The notes below the pieces were generated by a model. The model was not told the DNA's origin and did not search any database. It worked only from the letters and a program-made list of their open reading frames with translations. Made by a program: the position numbers and the translations under genes. 21,777 nt of DNA. It comes from Lachnospiraceae bacterium (GTDB lineage: Bacteria > Bacillota_A > Clostridia > Lachnospirales > Lachnospiraceae). Shown here piece after piece: positions 5,074 through 13,738 of this stretch (position 1 is the stretch's first letter; each line of letters begins with the position of its first letter). The stretch lies in the NCBI GenBank assembly GCA_028694115.1, contig JAQUUB010000072.1, positions 1 through 21,777 on the forward strand, given 5' to 3'.

Positions 5074-7338
5074 ATGGGAATTCAATTATTTGACCACAAT
5101 CTGGATGCTTATCGGAACGTGGAATTGATGTTTCAGACTTCCAACAGAGCTGCCGTTATCCACCCAACCGGAACAGGCAAGAGCTATATCGCGTTTGCTT
5201 TGTGTGAAACGCATCCGGATCAACCGATTCTCTGGATTTCTCCAAGTGAATACATCTATAAGACCCAGCGTGAGAATCTGAAGCGCTCCAATCCGGAGCT
5301 TTCGTTGGGACATGTACATTTCTATACTTATACCCGACTTACTATGCTGACTGAAGAAGAATTAAACAAGATTGCGCAGAGAAATCCGGCCTACATCATT
5401 CTGGACGAGTTCCATCGCGCCGGAGCACAGGTGTGGGGACGGAGTGTCCAGCGGCTTTTGACCGTATGCCCAGAAGCAAAGATTCTTGGTCTTTCTGCAA
5501 CGAACATTCGCTATCTGGATAATCGCCGTGACATGGCAGACGAACTCTTCGACGGGCAGATTGCCAGTCGAATGAGCCTCAGCGAAGCCATCTCAGATGG
5601 GATTCTGCCGGCACCGGTCTATATCGCATCATTTTATCAGTTTGGCGAAGAACTGGAACGCCTGCAAAATAAGGTGCGTTATACCGGAAACGAATATCTG
5701 CGCCTGATCCTGTCAGCCAAGATTAAGAAGGCAAAACGGATGCTGGCAGAGCGGGAATGTGGCTTGCCGGATATATTTCAAAAACATATTACCGAGCCGG
5801 CAGGGCATTATATTGTGTTCTGCAGCGGAGAAGAACGGCTGGATGCGGCGATGGAGGAATGTGATGTGTGGTTTTCCGGGCTGCCCGGGATACCGGAATC
5901 TGCCACAGCAAATCATCTGGTGCTGCATAAATACAAGGTTTTGTCGAGGTATACAGGTTCCAGGAGTGAGTTCGACGCTTTTTCACAGGATCAGACTCCA
6001 GGTGCTATGAAGCTCCTGTTCTGTGTGGATATGCTGAATGAGGGAATTCACATGGAGAAAATCGAGGGTGTGATCATGCTGCGCTCGACAGAATCTGCAA
6101 ATGTCTATTACCAGCAGCTCGGACGGGCACTGGCCTGTGGCCGCTCGAAGAAGCACCATCCTCTGATCTTTGATCTGGTCAATAATTTTGAAAGCGGTGC
6201 TGCCGGTTCGCTCAACGAAGGTCTGATCTATCAGCTTCGCAACGAGGTTATGGGAGAAGGCGCAGACATTGAATTCGAGATCTATGATTATATTCTGGAT
6301 CTGGCAAAAGCTCTGGAGGATATCCGGGATACCTTTGAACAGAGCTGGGAGTACAATTTCGCAGTGCTGCAAAAATTCGTGCAGAAGCAGAAGCGTTTTC
6401 CGATTCACCGCGAGATCGTTGAGCGTGTTCATTTGGGGGACTGGTGTTCGGTGCAGCGGGCACAGTACAAGAAAGGGGTATTGCAGAAGGATCGGGTCGA
6501 GCAACTGCGGGCGATCGGATTTCTTTGGGATGTGCATGAGGATGTATGGAACACCAATTATACAACATTAAGTGATTATGTCAGTCAGACAGGAGGTCTG
6601 CCGCGCAGCTGCGATGACCGGGCACTCTACATCTGGCTGCATGCGCAGAAGAGGAATCAAAAGGCTGGGATGCTCAGTCCAGAACATGAGAAGCAGCTTG
6701 TCGATTTGGGAGTCCGCTTTGATTCCAACTATTCTGAAGAGCGCTGGAATCAAAATTATATAGCACTGACGCATTTTCTGGGGGAGCATGGGCGTGAACC
6801 CAAACGTGTTGAGACGCAGGATGGATTTCGCGTCGGACTTTGGTTGCAGGAACAGCGTCGACGCCAGTCTGTGGGCGAACTGTCGGAGAAACATTTTCAG
6901 TATCTCTCCAAACTGGGGATTCATATTGCTGAACGCCGTGACCGGGTATTCACAGAAAATTTCAGGTTACTGTGTGCATTCTGGCAGGAGAATAATCGCT
7001 TTCCGATGAGCATGGAGATTTACGACGGCTTCGGCCTTGGTGCCTGGTGCCTGCGGCTGCGCGAACAATACCGAGCAGGAGAATTGAGCGATGAGCAGGT
7101 AATGCAGTTGAAAGAGATTCAATTTGATTTCCGGACGGCTCGGGAGGCAAGGAATGCTAAGAGATGGGAAGAAAATTACAACGAATTGAAGAATTATCTT
7201 GCACACCATAATTCTCCACCCAAGAGTCGAGAACAGCCCAGCTTATATCGCTGGATAAAAAAACAATGTGAGGCCTATGCGGAAGGACGCTTAGAGCGCG
7301 ATGCGGTGGTAAGGCTGGAGGCGCTTGGAGTGTTGTGA
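5074..7338 (+). CDS. SF2 DEAD/DEAH-type helicase with five helicase-associated repeats
   Basis: A 754-residue protein. N-terminal SF2 motor: Walker A PTGTGKS (31-37), a DEFH box (111-114), SAT (141-143), and a second RecA-like domain ending in motif VI QQLGRALACGR (347-357). From about residue 425 to the end come five repeats of about 66 residues, each starting W/F-x-x-N-(F/Y), matching the helicase-associated (HA) domain thought to bind nucleic acid. ATG 5074 is chosen because GAGGGGAGG precedes it; the frame extends back to a GTG at 4975, but that lies inside the invertible segment. It is the first gene past the switch and is followed 105 bp later by the glycosyltransferase cassette. Its partner or target is unknown. 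A role in transcription, mRNA handling or defence are all possible; none is shown by sequence. Confidence 0.85.
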   Translation: MGIQLFDHNLDAYRNVELMFQTSNRAAVIHPTGTGKSYIAFALCETHPDQPILWISPSEYIYKTQRENLKRSNPELSLGHVHFYTYTRLTMLTEEELNKIAQRNPAYIILDEFHRAGAQVWGRSVQRLLTVCPEAKILGLSATNIRYLDNRRDMADELFDGQIASRMSLSEAISDGILPAPVYIASFYQFGEELERLQNKVRYTGNEYLRLILSAKIKKAKRMLAERECGLPDIFQKHITEPAGHYIVFCSGEERLDAAMEECDVWFSGLPGIPESATANHLVLHKYKVLSRYTGSRSEFDAFSQDQTPGAMKLLFCVDMLNEGIHMEKIEGVIMLRSTESANVYYQQLGRALACGRSKKHHPLIFDLVNNFESGAAGSLNEGLIYQLRNEVMGEGADIEFEIYDYILDLAKALEDIRDTFEQSWEYNFAVLQKFVQKQKRFPIHREIVERVHLGDWCSVQRAQYKKGVLQKDRVEQLRAIGFLWDVHEDVWNTNYTTLSDYVSQTGGLPRSCDDRALYIWLHAQKRNQKAGMLSPEHEKQLVDLGVRFDSNYSEERWNQNYIALTHFLGEHGREPKRVETQDGFRVGLWLQEQRRRQSVGELSEKHFQYLSKLGIHIAERRDRVFTENFRLLCAFWQENNRFPMSMEIYDGFGLGAWCLRLREQYRAGELSDEQVMQLKEIQFDFRTAREARNAKRWEENYNELKNYLAHHNSPPKSREQPSLYRWIKKQCEAYAEGRLERDAVVRLEALGVL

Positions 7339-7443
7339 AGGGGCGATGAAAATAGGAAAAGTATATATTACAGATTGGATTATGTGTATTCAAATTGAAT
7401 AGATTTGATATGTATGGAATGGTGAATGGGGAGGGAGCCACAC

Positions 7444-8550
7444 ATGACTGGAAAAAAGAAAATACTATTTATTGTGGAAGCAATGGGTGGCGGTGTGTTT
7501 ACATATATAGTCGATTTGGCGAATGAACTGGTAAATAATTATGAAATGTACATTGCGTATGCCGTTCGTAAGCAAACACCAGTTGACTTTAAAGAATATT
7601 TTGATAAAAGAATACAGTTGATTGAAGTGAAAAATTTCGTGCGTTCCATCAATCCGACCAAGGATATCAAGGCTTTTCTGGAAATCAAGAAAATCGCTGC
7701 AGATATACAGCCGGACGTAATCCACCTCCATAGCAGTAAAGCCGGAGCATTGGGCCGTTGGGCGTTCGATGGCAAGAAGATACCTTTGTTCTATACACCG
7801 CATGGCTACAGTTTTCTGATGCAGAATCACAGTTCTGTAAAGCGGATGATTTATAATGCTGTGGAAGTTATTAGCACAAAGAGAAACTGTACGACCATCA
7901 GTTGCAGTGAGGGTGAGCATCAGGAAACTTTGAGACTTACTAAGAATGCTACTTATGTGAATAACGGTATTAATACTACTGAACTTCACAAGATGCTGGA
8001 TTTTGTTGGAGCTATAGAGGAACACCCTTTTACGGTATTTACATTGGGACGTATTTGTTATCAGAAAAATCCCGCGTTATTTAATAAAATTGCACTTGCT
8101 ATGCCTGATGTGCAATTCCTTTGGATAGGTGATGGCGAATTAAGAGATGAGTTAACTGCACCTAATATAAAGATAACAGGATGGATAAATCGGAAAGAGG
8201 TTATTCGGTACAGTGTAAATATAGATGTGTTCCTCTTAACAAGTCTTTGGGAAGGCCTTCCTATGAGTCTTCTAGAAGCAATGTATATGAATAAACTTTG
8301 TGTTGTTAGTAATGTGATCGGTAACCGTGACGTTATTGAGAATGGCGTAAATGGTTATGTTTGCAATAGTATTGATGAGTATGTGCATGGAATAAGAGGA
8401 AATAGAAAACTGGGAGATATGGCAAGAACTGATGTTGAAAACAAATATACAACGACTATTATGGCAAGAAAATATAGTGCTATTTATTCTGAGAGAATCA
8501 AGCAGTATAGTGACCTATATTTAAATAATGCAAGGGGAAAAGTGGTATGA
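7444..8550 (+). CDS. GT4 family glycosyltransferase
   Basis: A 368-residue GT-B glycosyltransferase. The N-terminal domain has ILFIVEAMGGGVFTYIVDLA (7-26), an acceptor-side pattern common in polysaccharide GT4 enzymes, then DVIHLHSSKAG and TPHGYSF. The C-terminal nucleotide-sugar domain carries the EX7E motif (WEGLPMSLLEAM, E270/E278). ATG 7444 is preferred because GGGAGGGAG (7428-7436) sits 7 nt upstream; the ATG at 7426 lies before it and lacks a good site. It is the first gene of the AT-rich cassette, and its 3' end overlaps the next gene by 4 nt (ATGA). No strong promoter was found in the 105 bp upstream, so transcription may come from the switch through the helicase gene. Sugar specificity cannot be read. 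Confidence 0.88.
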   Translation: MTGKKKILFIVEAMGGGVFTYIVDLANELVNNYEMYIAYAVRKQTPVDFKEYFDKRIQLIEVKNFVRSINPTKDIKAFLEIKKIAADIQPDVIHLHSSKAGALGRWAFDGKKIPLFYTPHGYSFLMQNHSSVKRMIYNAVEVISTKRNCTTISCSEGEHQETLRLTKNATYVNNGINTTELHKMLDFVGAIEEHPFTVFTLGRICYQKNPALFNKIALAMPDVQFLWIGDGELRDELTAPNIKITGWINRKEVIRYSVNIDVFLLTSLWEGLPMSLLEAMYMNKLCVVSNVIGNRDVIENGVNGYVCNSIDEYVHGIRGNRKLGDMARTDVENKYTTTIMARKYSAIYSERIKQYSDLYLNNARGKVV

Positions 8551-9740
8551 AAAAAATCGCTATAGTGTCCTGTTATTTTCAACATAATTATGGAAGTATG
8601 CTTCAGGCCTATGCAACACAAATGGTGTTGGATAAGCTGGGATATGATAATGAAACGATTGATATTTCTGGTTTTAATCAAGAAATAAAGAAAGCAAAAA
8701 TTAAATATTTCATAAAGGCTTCTTTAACATCAAGCATATTGGCATCTAAGATGGGAATGGTAAAAAACATTCTACTAAAACGGGTTTTGAAAAATGAATA
8801 TTCATCATTATCGGATGTGAGATCTCGAAAATTTGAAACGTTTAAAAATAAATATTTTAGATTATCGAAGAAATATCATTCAAAAAATCAATTGAGCAAG
8901 GAATGTGAATTAAGATATTCGGCAGTGGTGGTTGGAAGTGATCAGCTATGGCTTCCTGGAAACATTGCGGCTGATTATTACACATTGAATTTCGTTCCGA
9001 AGAGTGTTAATACAGTTGCTTATGCAACCAGCTTTGGACAATCCAGTTTACCGAGAGATTCAGCAAAGAAGGCCGCAACCTTTTTGAGAAGAATACGCCA
9101 TATTGGAATTCGTGAGGAATCAGGGCAGAAACTGATTAAACAATTAACAAACAGGAATGTTCCGGTAGTATGTGATCCCACTATGCTTTTCACGGGAGAA
9201 GATTGGATGTCAATTCAACAGGAGACTCCGATCATTGAAGAGCCATATATTTTTTGCTATTTTCTGGGGAACAATCCACCACATCGCGAATTTGCTAAAA
9301 GATTAAAAAAAGAAACAGGCTATAAAATTGTTGCATTAACTCATTTGGATGAATATGTTAAATGCGATGAAGATTATGCAGATGAAAAACCGTATAATGT
9401 TGATCCAGCCGATTTTTTGAATTTGATACACAATGCTTCCTATATTTGTACCGATTCTTTTCATTGCACCGTGTTTTCTATTTTGTATCGACGCGATTTT
9501 TTTACATTTCACCGATATGCTGGAAATACGAAGCAATCTACCAACAGTAGAATTGATTCATTATTTCATATGTTGGAGATAGGTGAACGGATTATGCAGG
9601 GGGAAGAAGATGTTCGGGACAGTTTGAAAACACACTTGGATTTTGATTGTATTTTAAATAAACTGGCACATGTTCGAGAAGAATCATATCGATATTTAGT
9701 AATGGCACTGAACGATGATGAAGGTACAGATCTTTCTTGA
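8547..9740 (+). CDS. Polysaccharide pyruvyl transferase family protein
   Basis: A 397-residue protein of the WcaK/CsaB-like pyruvyl transferase family. The N-terminus KIAIVSCYFQHNYGSMLQAY is the typical N-x-G-x-x-L-Q-A-Y start. VVVGSDQLW (residues about 129-137), AYATSFGQSS and ICTDSFHCTVFSI with its conserved D-S-F-H are also family marks. Family members put a pyruvate ketal on sugars from phosphoenolpyruvate, but many in capsule loci are untested. It starts within the GT4 stop codon and is followed directly by an FrhB-like iron-sulfur protein, a pairing often seen in surface-polysaccharide clusters. Confidence 0.85.
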   Translation: MKKIAIVSCYFQHNYGSMLQAYATQMVLDKLGYDNETIDISGFNQEIKKAKIKYFIKASLTSSILASKMGMVKNILLKRVLKNEYSSLSDVRSRKFETFKNKYFRLSKKYHSKNQLSKECELRYSAVVVGSDQLWLPGNIAADYYTLNFVPKSVNTVAYATSFGQSSLPRDSAKKAATFLRRIRHIGIREESGQKLIKQLTNRNVPVVCDPTMLFTGEDWMSIQQETPIIEEPYIFCYFLGNNPPHREFAKRLKKETGYKIVALTHLDEYVKCDEDYADEKPYNVDPADFLNLIHNASYICTDSFHCTVFSILYRRDFFTFHRYAGNTKQSTNSRIDSLFHMLEIGERIMQGEEDVRDSLKTHLDFDCILNKLAHVREESYRYLVMALNDDEGTDLS

Positions 9741-9771
9741 ACAGGTAAAGAATAGGAGAACCTTAACACTT

Positions 9772-10986
9772 ATGATAAATCTGAGAAAAATAAATTGTTG
9801 TGGATGTAGTGCGTGTGTCTCAATCTGTCCACAACATTGTCTCGAAATGAGGGAAAATAGAGAAGGTTTTTATGAACCGATATTGTTCGATGCTGATAAA
9901 TGTATACAGTGTAATAAGTGCATAACAGTTTGCCCGGTAATCAATGTTGCGCCGGAAAAGCAAGGGTATGAAAAAGCATACATTGTACAAAACACAGATG
10001 AGACTGTCAGAGCAGAAAGTACGTCGGGAGGAGCATTTTCTGCAATTGCTATGAGTGTTATTGATCTTGGCGGAATTGTATACGGTGCAGCTTATGACGA
10101 TCAATTAATGGTGAGTCATATGGGACGTGATCATAAAGATGAATTATGGCGCTTTAGGAATAGTAAATATGTTCAAAGTGAGATGCGAAATGTTTTCGCG
10201 GAAGTAAAGCAGTACTTAGAGTGTGAGAGATATGTGTGCTTTAGTGGCACACCGTGCCAAATTGAAGGTTTAATAAATTTTTTACAAAAACCATATGACA
10301 ACCTGATTACAGTTGATGTTGTCTGCCGAGCAGTCTCAACGCCGTTATTGTGGAAAAAATACTTGAATTATCAAAAAAGATTTTACTCGCCAAGTCATAT
10401 TGCATTCAGACATAAGCACTATGGTTATAAGTATTCTACTATGTCAATATTTGATAGCAAAAAAAAGGAAGTATACTACGAGGGTGTAGAGTCGGATCTT
10501 ATGCTAAGAGCCTTTTTTTCGGACATATGTGACAGAAAATCCTGCTATGAATGTAAATTTAAAAAAAGATACAGGGTTTCTGATTTTACAATTTGGGACT
10601 GTTTTCAACCGGGGTACTTTGATAAAAAATTTGATGATGATAAGGGTACATCAAATTTGATCATTCACTCAGATAAAGGAGAACGGTTGTTTGAAAAAAT
10701 AACGTCAAAGGGTTACCTAAGATATAAGGAAGTCAGTCCAGATCAATCAGTTCAAGGAATGAGAGAAATGTTTTACCCTGTTCCATACAATCATAACAGA
10801 AAAGCCTTTTTTGAAGATTTGGCAGTAATGGATGAAGAAATATTCTTTGATAAATATTTCTCTAAAACCTATAAAGTGCGTTTAACGAAGTGGGCTAGAG
10901 TCATGGCCATAAAATTACATGTGTATAAAAAAATGAAATGGCTGCTTTTTTTATATCGAAGAAAAAAGCAAAGTGTTACAAAATAA
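9772..10986 (+). CDS. FrhB-like iron-sulfur protein (F420 hydrogenase beta-subunit family)
   Basis: A 404-residue protein. Two N-terminal [4Fe-4S] ferredoxin motifs are present: C9-x2-C12-x2-C15-x3-C19-P and C44-x2-C47-x2-C50-x3-C54-P. The FrhB/FdhB N- and C-terminal domains follow, with STSGGAFSAIA, CFSGTPCQIEGL and a third cysteine cluster (CDRKSCYECKFK). Relatives bind flavin and move electrons in methanogens. In polysaccharide clusters of bacteria that lack F420 the role is unclear; a sugar redox step is a guess. ATG 9772 gives the usual family N-terminus (MINLRKINCCGC), though GGAG (9755-9758) is rather far at 13 nt. The frame stays open back to ATG 9715 inside the previous gene, but without a ribosome site. 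Confidence 0.85.
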   Translation: MINLRKINCCGCSACVSICPQHCLEMRENREGFYEPILFDADKCIQCNKCITVCPVINVAPEKQGYEKAYIVQNTDETVRAESTSGGAFSAIAMSVIDLGGIVYGAAYDDQLMVSHMGRDHKDELWRFRNSKYVQSEMRNVFAEVKQYLECERYVCFSGTPCQIEGLINFLQKPYDNLITVDVVCRAVSTPLLWKKYLNYQKRFYSPSHIAFRHKHYGYKYSTMSIFDSKKKEVYYEGVESDLMLRAFFSDICDRKSCYECKFKKRYRVSDFTIWDCFQPGYFDKKFDDDKGTSNLIIHSDKGERLFEKITSKGYLRYKEVSPDQSVQGMREMFYPVPYNHNRKAFFEDLAVMDEEIFFDKYFSKTYKVRLTKWARVMAIKLHVYKKMKWLLFLYRRKKQSVTK

Positions 10987-10995
10987 GAGGAAATG

Positions 10996-12132
10996 ATGAA
11001 GATAAAAGTAAAACAATTATCGAGAGTTTATTCGAAACAAAATTTGTATCTTGCTATGCTTTTTCTGATCATTGCTGGGAAAATTATTCGATACACAATC
11101 ATGAAAGAGACGTTAGTAGACACATCAATTGGACATTATATGCTGATTGATATATTGAAGGATAATGTTAATTTCTCCTTTTTTTCAGAAACAGGTGCAG
11201 CAGGAAACGCATCCTATATATTTCATTTTTTAAGATATATAGGATTATCTCAATATATAGAGTTCGAAATAGCAATAACACTGTTTTGGAACCTGATACT
11301 TCTCGGGTTATTTACGCGCATACGAACAATGTTGACAGGATATCAAATTGTGTTTGCCATGATGTCCGTGATAGTGCTGAATATTTTTGATTTTAATTTG
11401 GCAAAGGAACCAATACAAATGCTTTATTTTATATGGCTATTTTGTATGATTTTAAATCGGAAATATAGCCTTATAAAAAAATATATAGCTGCAATATGTA
11501 TTCTCGTGTTTTCGGCACTTACATTTAGATTATATTATGTGTTGATCATTTTTTTTGCAACTGAAACTTTTCTCTTCTTTGTTTTGATATCTCGATCAAA
11601 AAAGAAGTTTGGTATAAAAAAAATCATATTTATAGTGTTTGTATTGGTTACTACATATTATGTATTGCTTCGTATTTTTCAAAGTGTTTTACCCAGTGCT
11701 TTCGCAGAACTTTATCGTGTGCGGACACGGCAAAGCACGGCAGCATCTGATATGAGAGTCATATTCCACTCAAATAATTTGATTCTTTTTTGCGTTGATT
11801 ATTTACTTATGCTGTTAAGAATGCTGTTTCCAATCGAATTGTTACGGGCGGGACCTAAATATATGGCATATGTATTATATCAGATGCTGGTATCTTATGG
11901 AGTAATTAAGGCTGTTCAAATGCATAGTAATAATTCCAAAACAAAGAATCTTGCATTATATATTTATTTGGGATTTTTATTGGCATCTGGAACATTTGAA
12001 CCGGATTTTGGTTCCTGGGTAAGACATGAGGCTGTTGTAGTCCCCCTGCTGCTGATTATAAATGATATGATTAAGCCGGTGTGGGAGGCGGATCGGACAA
12101 TGCGTGGAATGCGCAAGAAGGAGAACAGATGA
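10996..12132 (+). CDS. wzy: Probable Wzy-type polysaccharide polymerase (membrane protein)
   Basis: A 378-residue, very hydrophobic protein with about ten predicted membrane spans by eye. A longer polar loop in the second half (about 230-255, RVRTRQSTAASDMR) would fit the external catalytic loop of Wzy polymerases. The end, EPDFGSWVRHEAVVVPLLLI, resembles a C-terminal pattern recurring in O-antigen/capsule polymerase-like proteins. Wzy sequences are poorly conserved, so the call rests on topology, length and its place among glycosyltransferases with a flippase in the same cluster. AGAGG (10986-10990) lies 5 nt before ATG 10996; ATG 10993 is too close to that site. The stop overlaps the start of the next ORF (ATGATGA). 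Confidence 0.7.
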   Translation: MKIKVKQLSRVYSKQNLYLAMLFLIIAGKIIRYTIMKETLVDTSIGHYMLIDILKDNVNFSFFSETGAAGNASYIFHFLRYIGLSQYIEFEIAITLFWNLILLGLFTRIRTMLTGYQIVFAMMSVIVLNIFDFNLAKEPIQMLYFIWLFCMILNRKYSLIKKYIAAICILVFSALTFRLYYVLIIFFATETFLFFVLISRSKKKFGIKKIIFIVFVLVTTYYVLLRIFQSVLPSAFAELYRVRTRQSTAASDMRVIFHSNNLILFCVDYLLMLLRMLFPIELLRAGPKYMAYVLYQMLVSYGVIKAVQMHSNNSKTKNLALYIYLGFLLASGTFEPDFGSWVRHEAVVVPLLLIINDMIKPVWEADRTMRGMRKKENR

Positions 12133-12320
12133 TGAAAATCAAAAAAGCAGTATATAAATGCTGCAGCACTATTTTATATCATACTTCTGCTGTGCTTGGA
12201 GTGATAAAAGCCAAGGGGAATCCAGAGGAATGTATGCAATATTTGAAGAAATTTTACAATCCTCCAGAGATAACATTTCCAATGTGTGTGACAAGTAAGA
12301 CTGGGGGGGGGTGGAGGTAG
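12129..12320 (+). CDS. Short ORF ending in a poly-G tract; likely the 5' part of a frame-shifted GT2 gene
   Basis: A 63-residue ORF with an excellent ribosome site (AAGGAG 12118-12123, 5 nt before ATG 12129) that overlaps the wzy stop. The sequence is lysine/cysteine-rich with no recognised domain (MMKIKKAVYKCC... ending TSKTGGGWR). Its last codons run into nine consecutive G residues (12303-12311) and it stops 9 nt later. With one more G the frame would continue as GGG-V-E-V-D-L-S-L-I-V-P into the GT2 gene, giving about 388 residues. It may be a translated leader of a phase-variable glycosyltransferase rather than a separate protein. A sequencing error in the homopolymer is the main alternative. 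Confidence 0.6.
   Translation: MMKIKKAVYKCCSTILYHTSAVLGVIKAKGNPEECMQYLKKFYNPPEITFPMCVTSKTGGGWR
12303..12311 (+). repeat. Nine-G homopolymer at a gene junction
   Basis: Nine consecutive G residues in an otherwise AT-rich cassette, placed exactly where a well-initiated ORF and a glycosyltransferase gene meet in different frames. Such tracts change length by slipped-strand mispairing. Ten (or seven) G residues would join the frames; nine or eight would not. Confidence 0.8.
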
Positions 12321-13294
12321 ATTTAAGTTTGATTGTGCCAATTTATAATGCTGAAAAGTATTTAGAACGGTGCTTGAATTCCCTAATTAATCAGGAAACA
12401 ATATATCAATATGAGGTGATTTTAGTTAATGACGGATCAACGGATCACTCATTAAAGATTGCTGAGATGTATGAAAGTGAATTCTCAAATGTTTTATGTT
12501 TTATCCAAGAGAATTTAGGGATTTCAGCCGCACGAAACAGAGGAATCAATCTTTCATCAGGGAAATATATCGGATTTATAGACAGTGATGACTTTGTTCA
12601 GAAGAGCTTTGTGCAAGAGCTGTTGCAACGCGCCTATGACGATGATGCGGATATGGTTAAATGCGGACATTATCGGTATGATGCTGTCAATGAGAAAATA
12701 TTGTCTGTAGTAAACTATAAAGACTGTTCCCTGGTGGGAAATATAGGGAAAAAGGTGTTAGAGTTAAAGGGATTTGTTTGGGAGGGGATTTCAAAGCGAA
12801 CACTGTGGGATGATATTCGTTTTCCGGAAGGGTATTGGTATGAAGATATAATTTCACGATTTTTGTTGATGAGAAAAAGTAAAAAGATAGAATGCATTGG
12901 AAAACCATTATATTACTATAATAGACATCAGACGAATATATCCAAGACAGTTTGGAAAGACAAGAGTATAAAGTGTTTGGATCAGCTTTATTTGGTCAAA
13001 TATTTATCCGAGTATTCACTCGATAGTGAAGGAGAGGACACATTGTCATACATAATAATCCATGAATTGGGAGAGGTTTTATGGATGAGAACCAGCGGTC
13101 TAAAGAACGATATAAAAGAAAAAATGTTCATAGCTGCGCGCCAAATTCTCATTGAAAAGGTTTCTATAGATTTGGATTATGACTTATATGAAAATAAAAT
13201 TTTACATGCTTATATGAACGCAAATTATGTTACTTGGTGGTGCTTGTGCTGCGCCAAGATGATTGAAATCAAGTCAAAAAATGATTGCGGATAA
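12311..13294 (+). CDS. GT2 family glycosyltransferase (possibly phase-variable)
   Basis: A 327-residue GT-A enzyme: SLIVPIYNAEKYLERCLNSL (6-25), VNDGSTD (39-45), the DSDDF metal site (91-95) and WYEDI as the likely catalytic-base region near 178. The start shown is GTG 12311, which yields the usual family N-terminus (MEVDLSLIVPIYN) but has only the G-tract in front of it as a ribosome site. The alternative is that translation starts at ATG 12129 and this copy is out of frame by one G. Either way it is less well initiated than its neighbours. It lies downstream of wzy and upstream of two unrecognised genes. Donor and acceptor sugars are unknown. Confidence 0.85.
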   Translation: MEVDLSLIVPIYNAEKYLERCLNSLINQETIYQYEVILVNDGSTDHSLKIAEMYESEFSNVLCFIQENLGISAARNRGINLSSGKYIGFIDSDDFVQKSFVQELLQRAYDDDADMVKCGHYRYDAVNEKILSVVNYKDCSLVGNIGKKVLELKGFVWEGISKRTLWDDIRFPEGYWYEDIISRFLLMRKSKKIECIGKPLYYYNRHQTNISKTVWKDKSIKCLDQLYLVKYLSEYSLDSEGEDTLSYIIIHELGEVLWMRTSGLKNDIKEKMFIAARQILIEKVSIDLDYDLYENKILHAYMNANYVTWWCLCCAKMIEIKSKNDCG

Positions 13295-13323
13295 GTCAGT
13301 AGATATAGTAAAGGAAAACATCT

Positions 13324-13737
13324 ATGTTAAAAGAATTTATGGAAGGTTATAAGGGATATCGAATAGTAAAATCGACAGGGATGCTGAATCAAAAGAATTC
13401 TCATATTGTAGTTATGCCATGTGAAGATGGTGAGTACAATCGAAAACTTTTGGATATTTATTTGTCGGGGAATTGCAATAACAGAATATGTGTGATGTCT
13501 ACTGAAAAAGGAAATCCTTGTATAGATTTGCAGCGTCAGGGAGTAAAAAAACAGGTAAAACTATCTTCTGCAGATATGAACAAATTAGTTAAATACTATG
13601 TTTTGGATGGATGGAATACGAATATGCTGCTTTTATCACTCGATATACCGTTTGGCCGATTTGGCAGCAGATGGTTAAAAAAGGTGGATTTAGAACATTT
13701 GGTCAGATTCTTTTTCGACAATGACGAGGTAACATAA
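13324..13737 (+). CDS. Hypothetical protein, 137 residues
   Basis: Not recognised. The protein is soluble, with no signal peptide or membrane span. It has an alternating hydrophobic core (HIVVMPCEDGEYNRKLLDIYL) that could be a small alpha/beta domain. AAAGGAAAA precedes the ATG and coding quality matches its neighbours, so it is probably real. The next gene begins one base after its stop, suggesting translational coupling and perhaps a joint function. It could be the N-terminal half of a two-piece glycosyltransferase whose C-terminal half is the next gene, but nothing in the sequence proves that. Confidence 0.65.
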   Translation: MLKEFMEGYKGYRIVKSTGMLNQKNSHIVVMPCEDGEYNRKLLDIYLSGNCNNRICVMSTEKGNPCIDLQRQGVKKQVKLSSADMNKLVKYYVLDGWNTNMLLLSLDIPFGRFGSRWLKKVDLEHLVRFFFDNDEVT

Positions 13738-13738
13738 T

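Noticed and set aside
7426..7443. ATG 7426 as start of the first GT4 gene
   Set aside because: The strong purine-rich ribosome site lies after it and serves ATG 7444, which also gives the usual family N-terminus.
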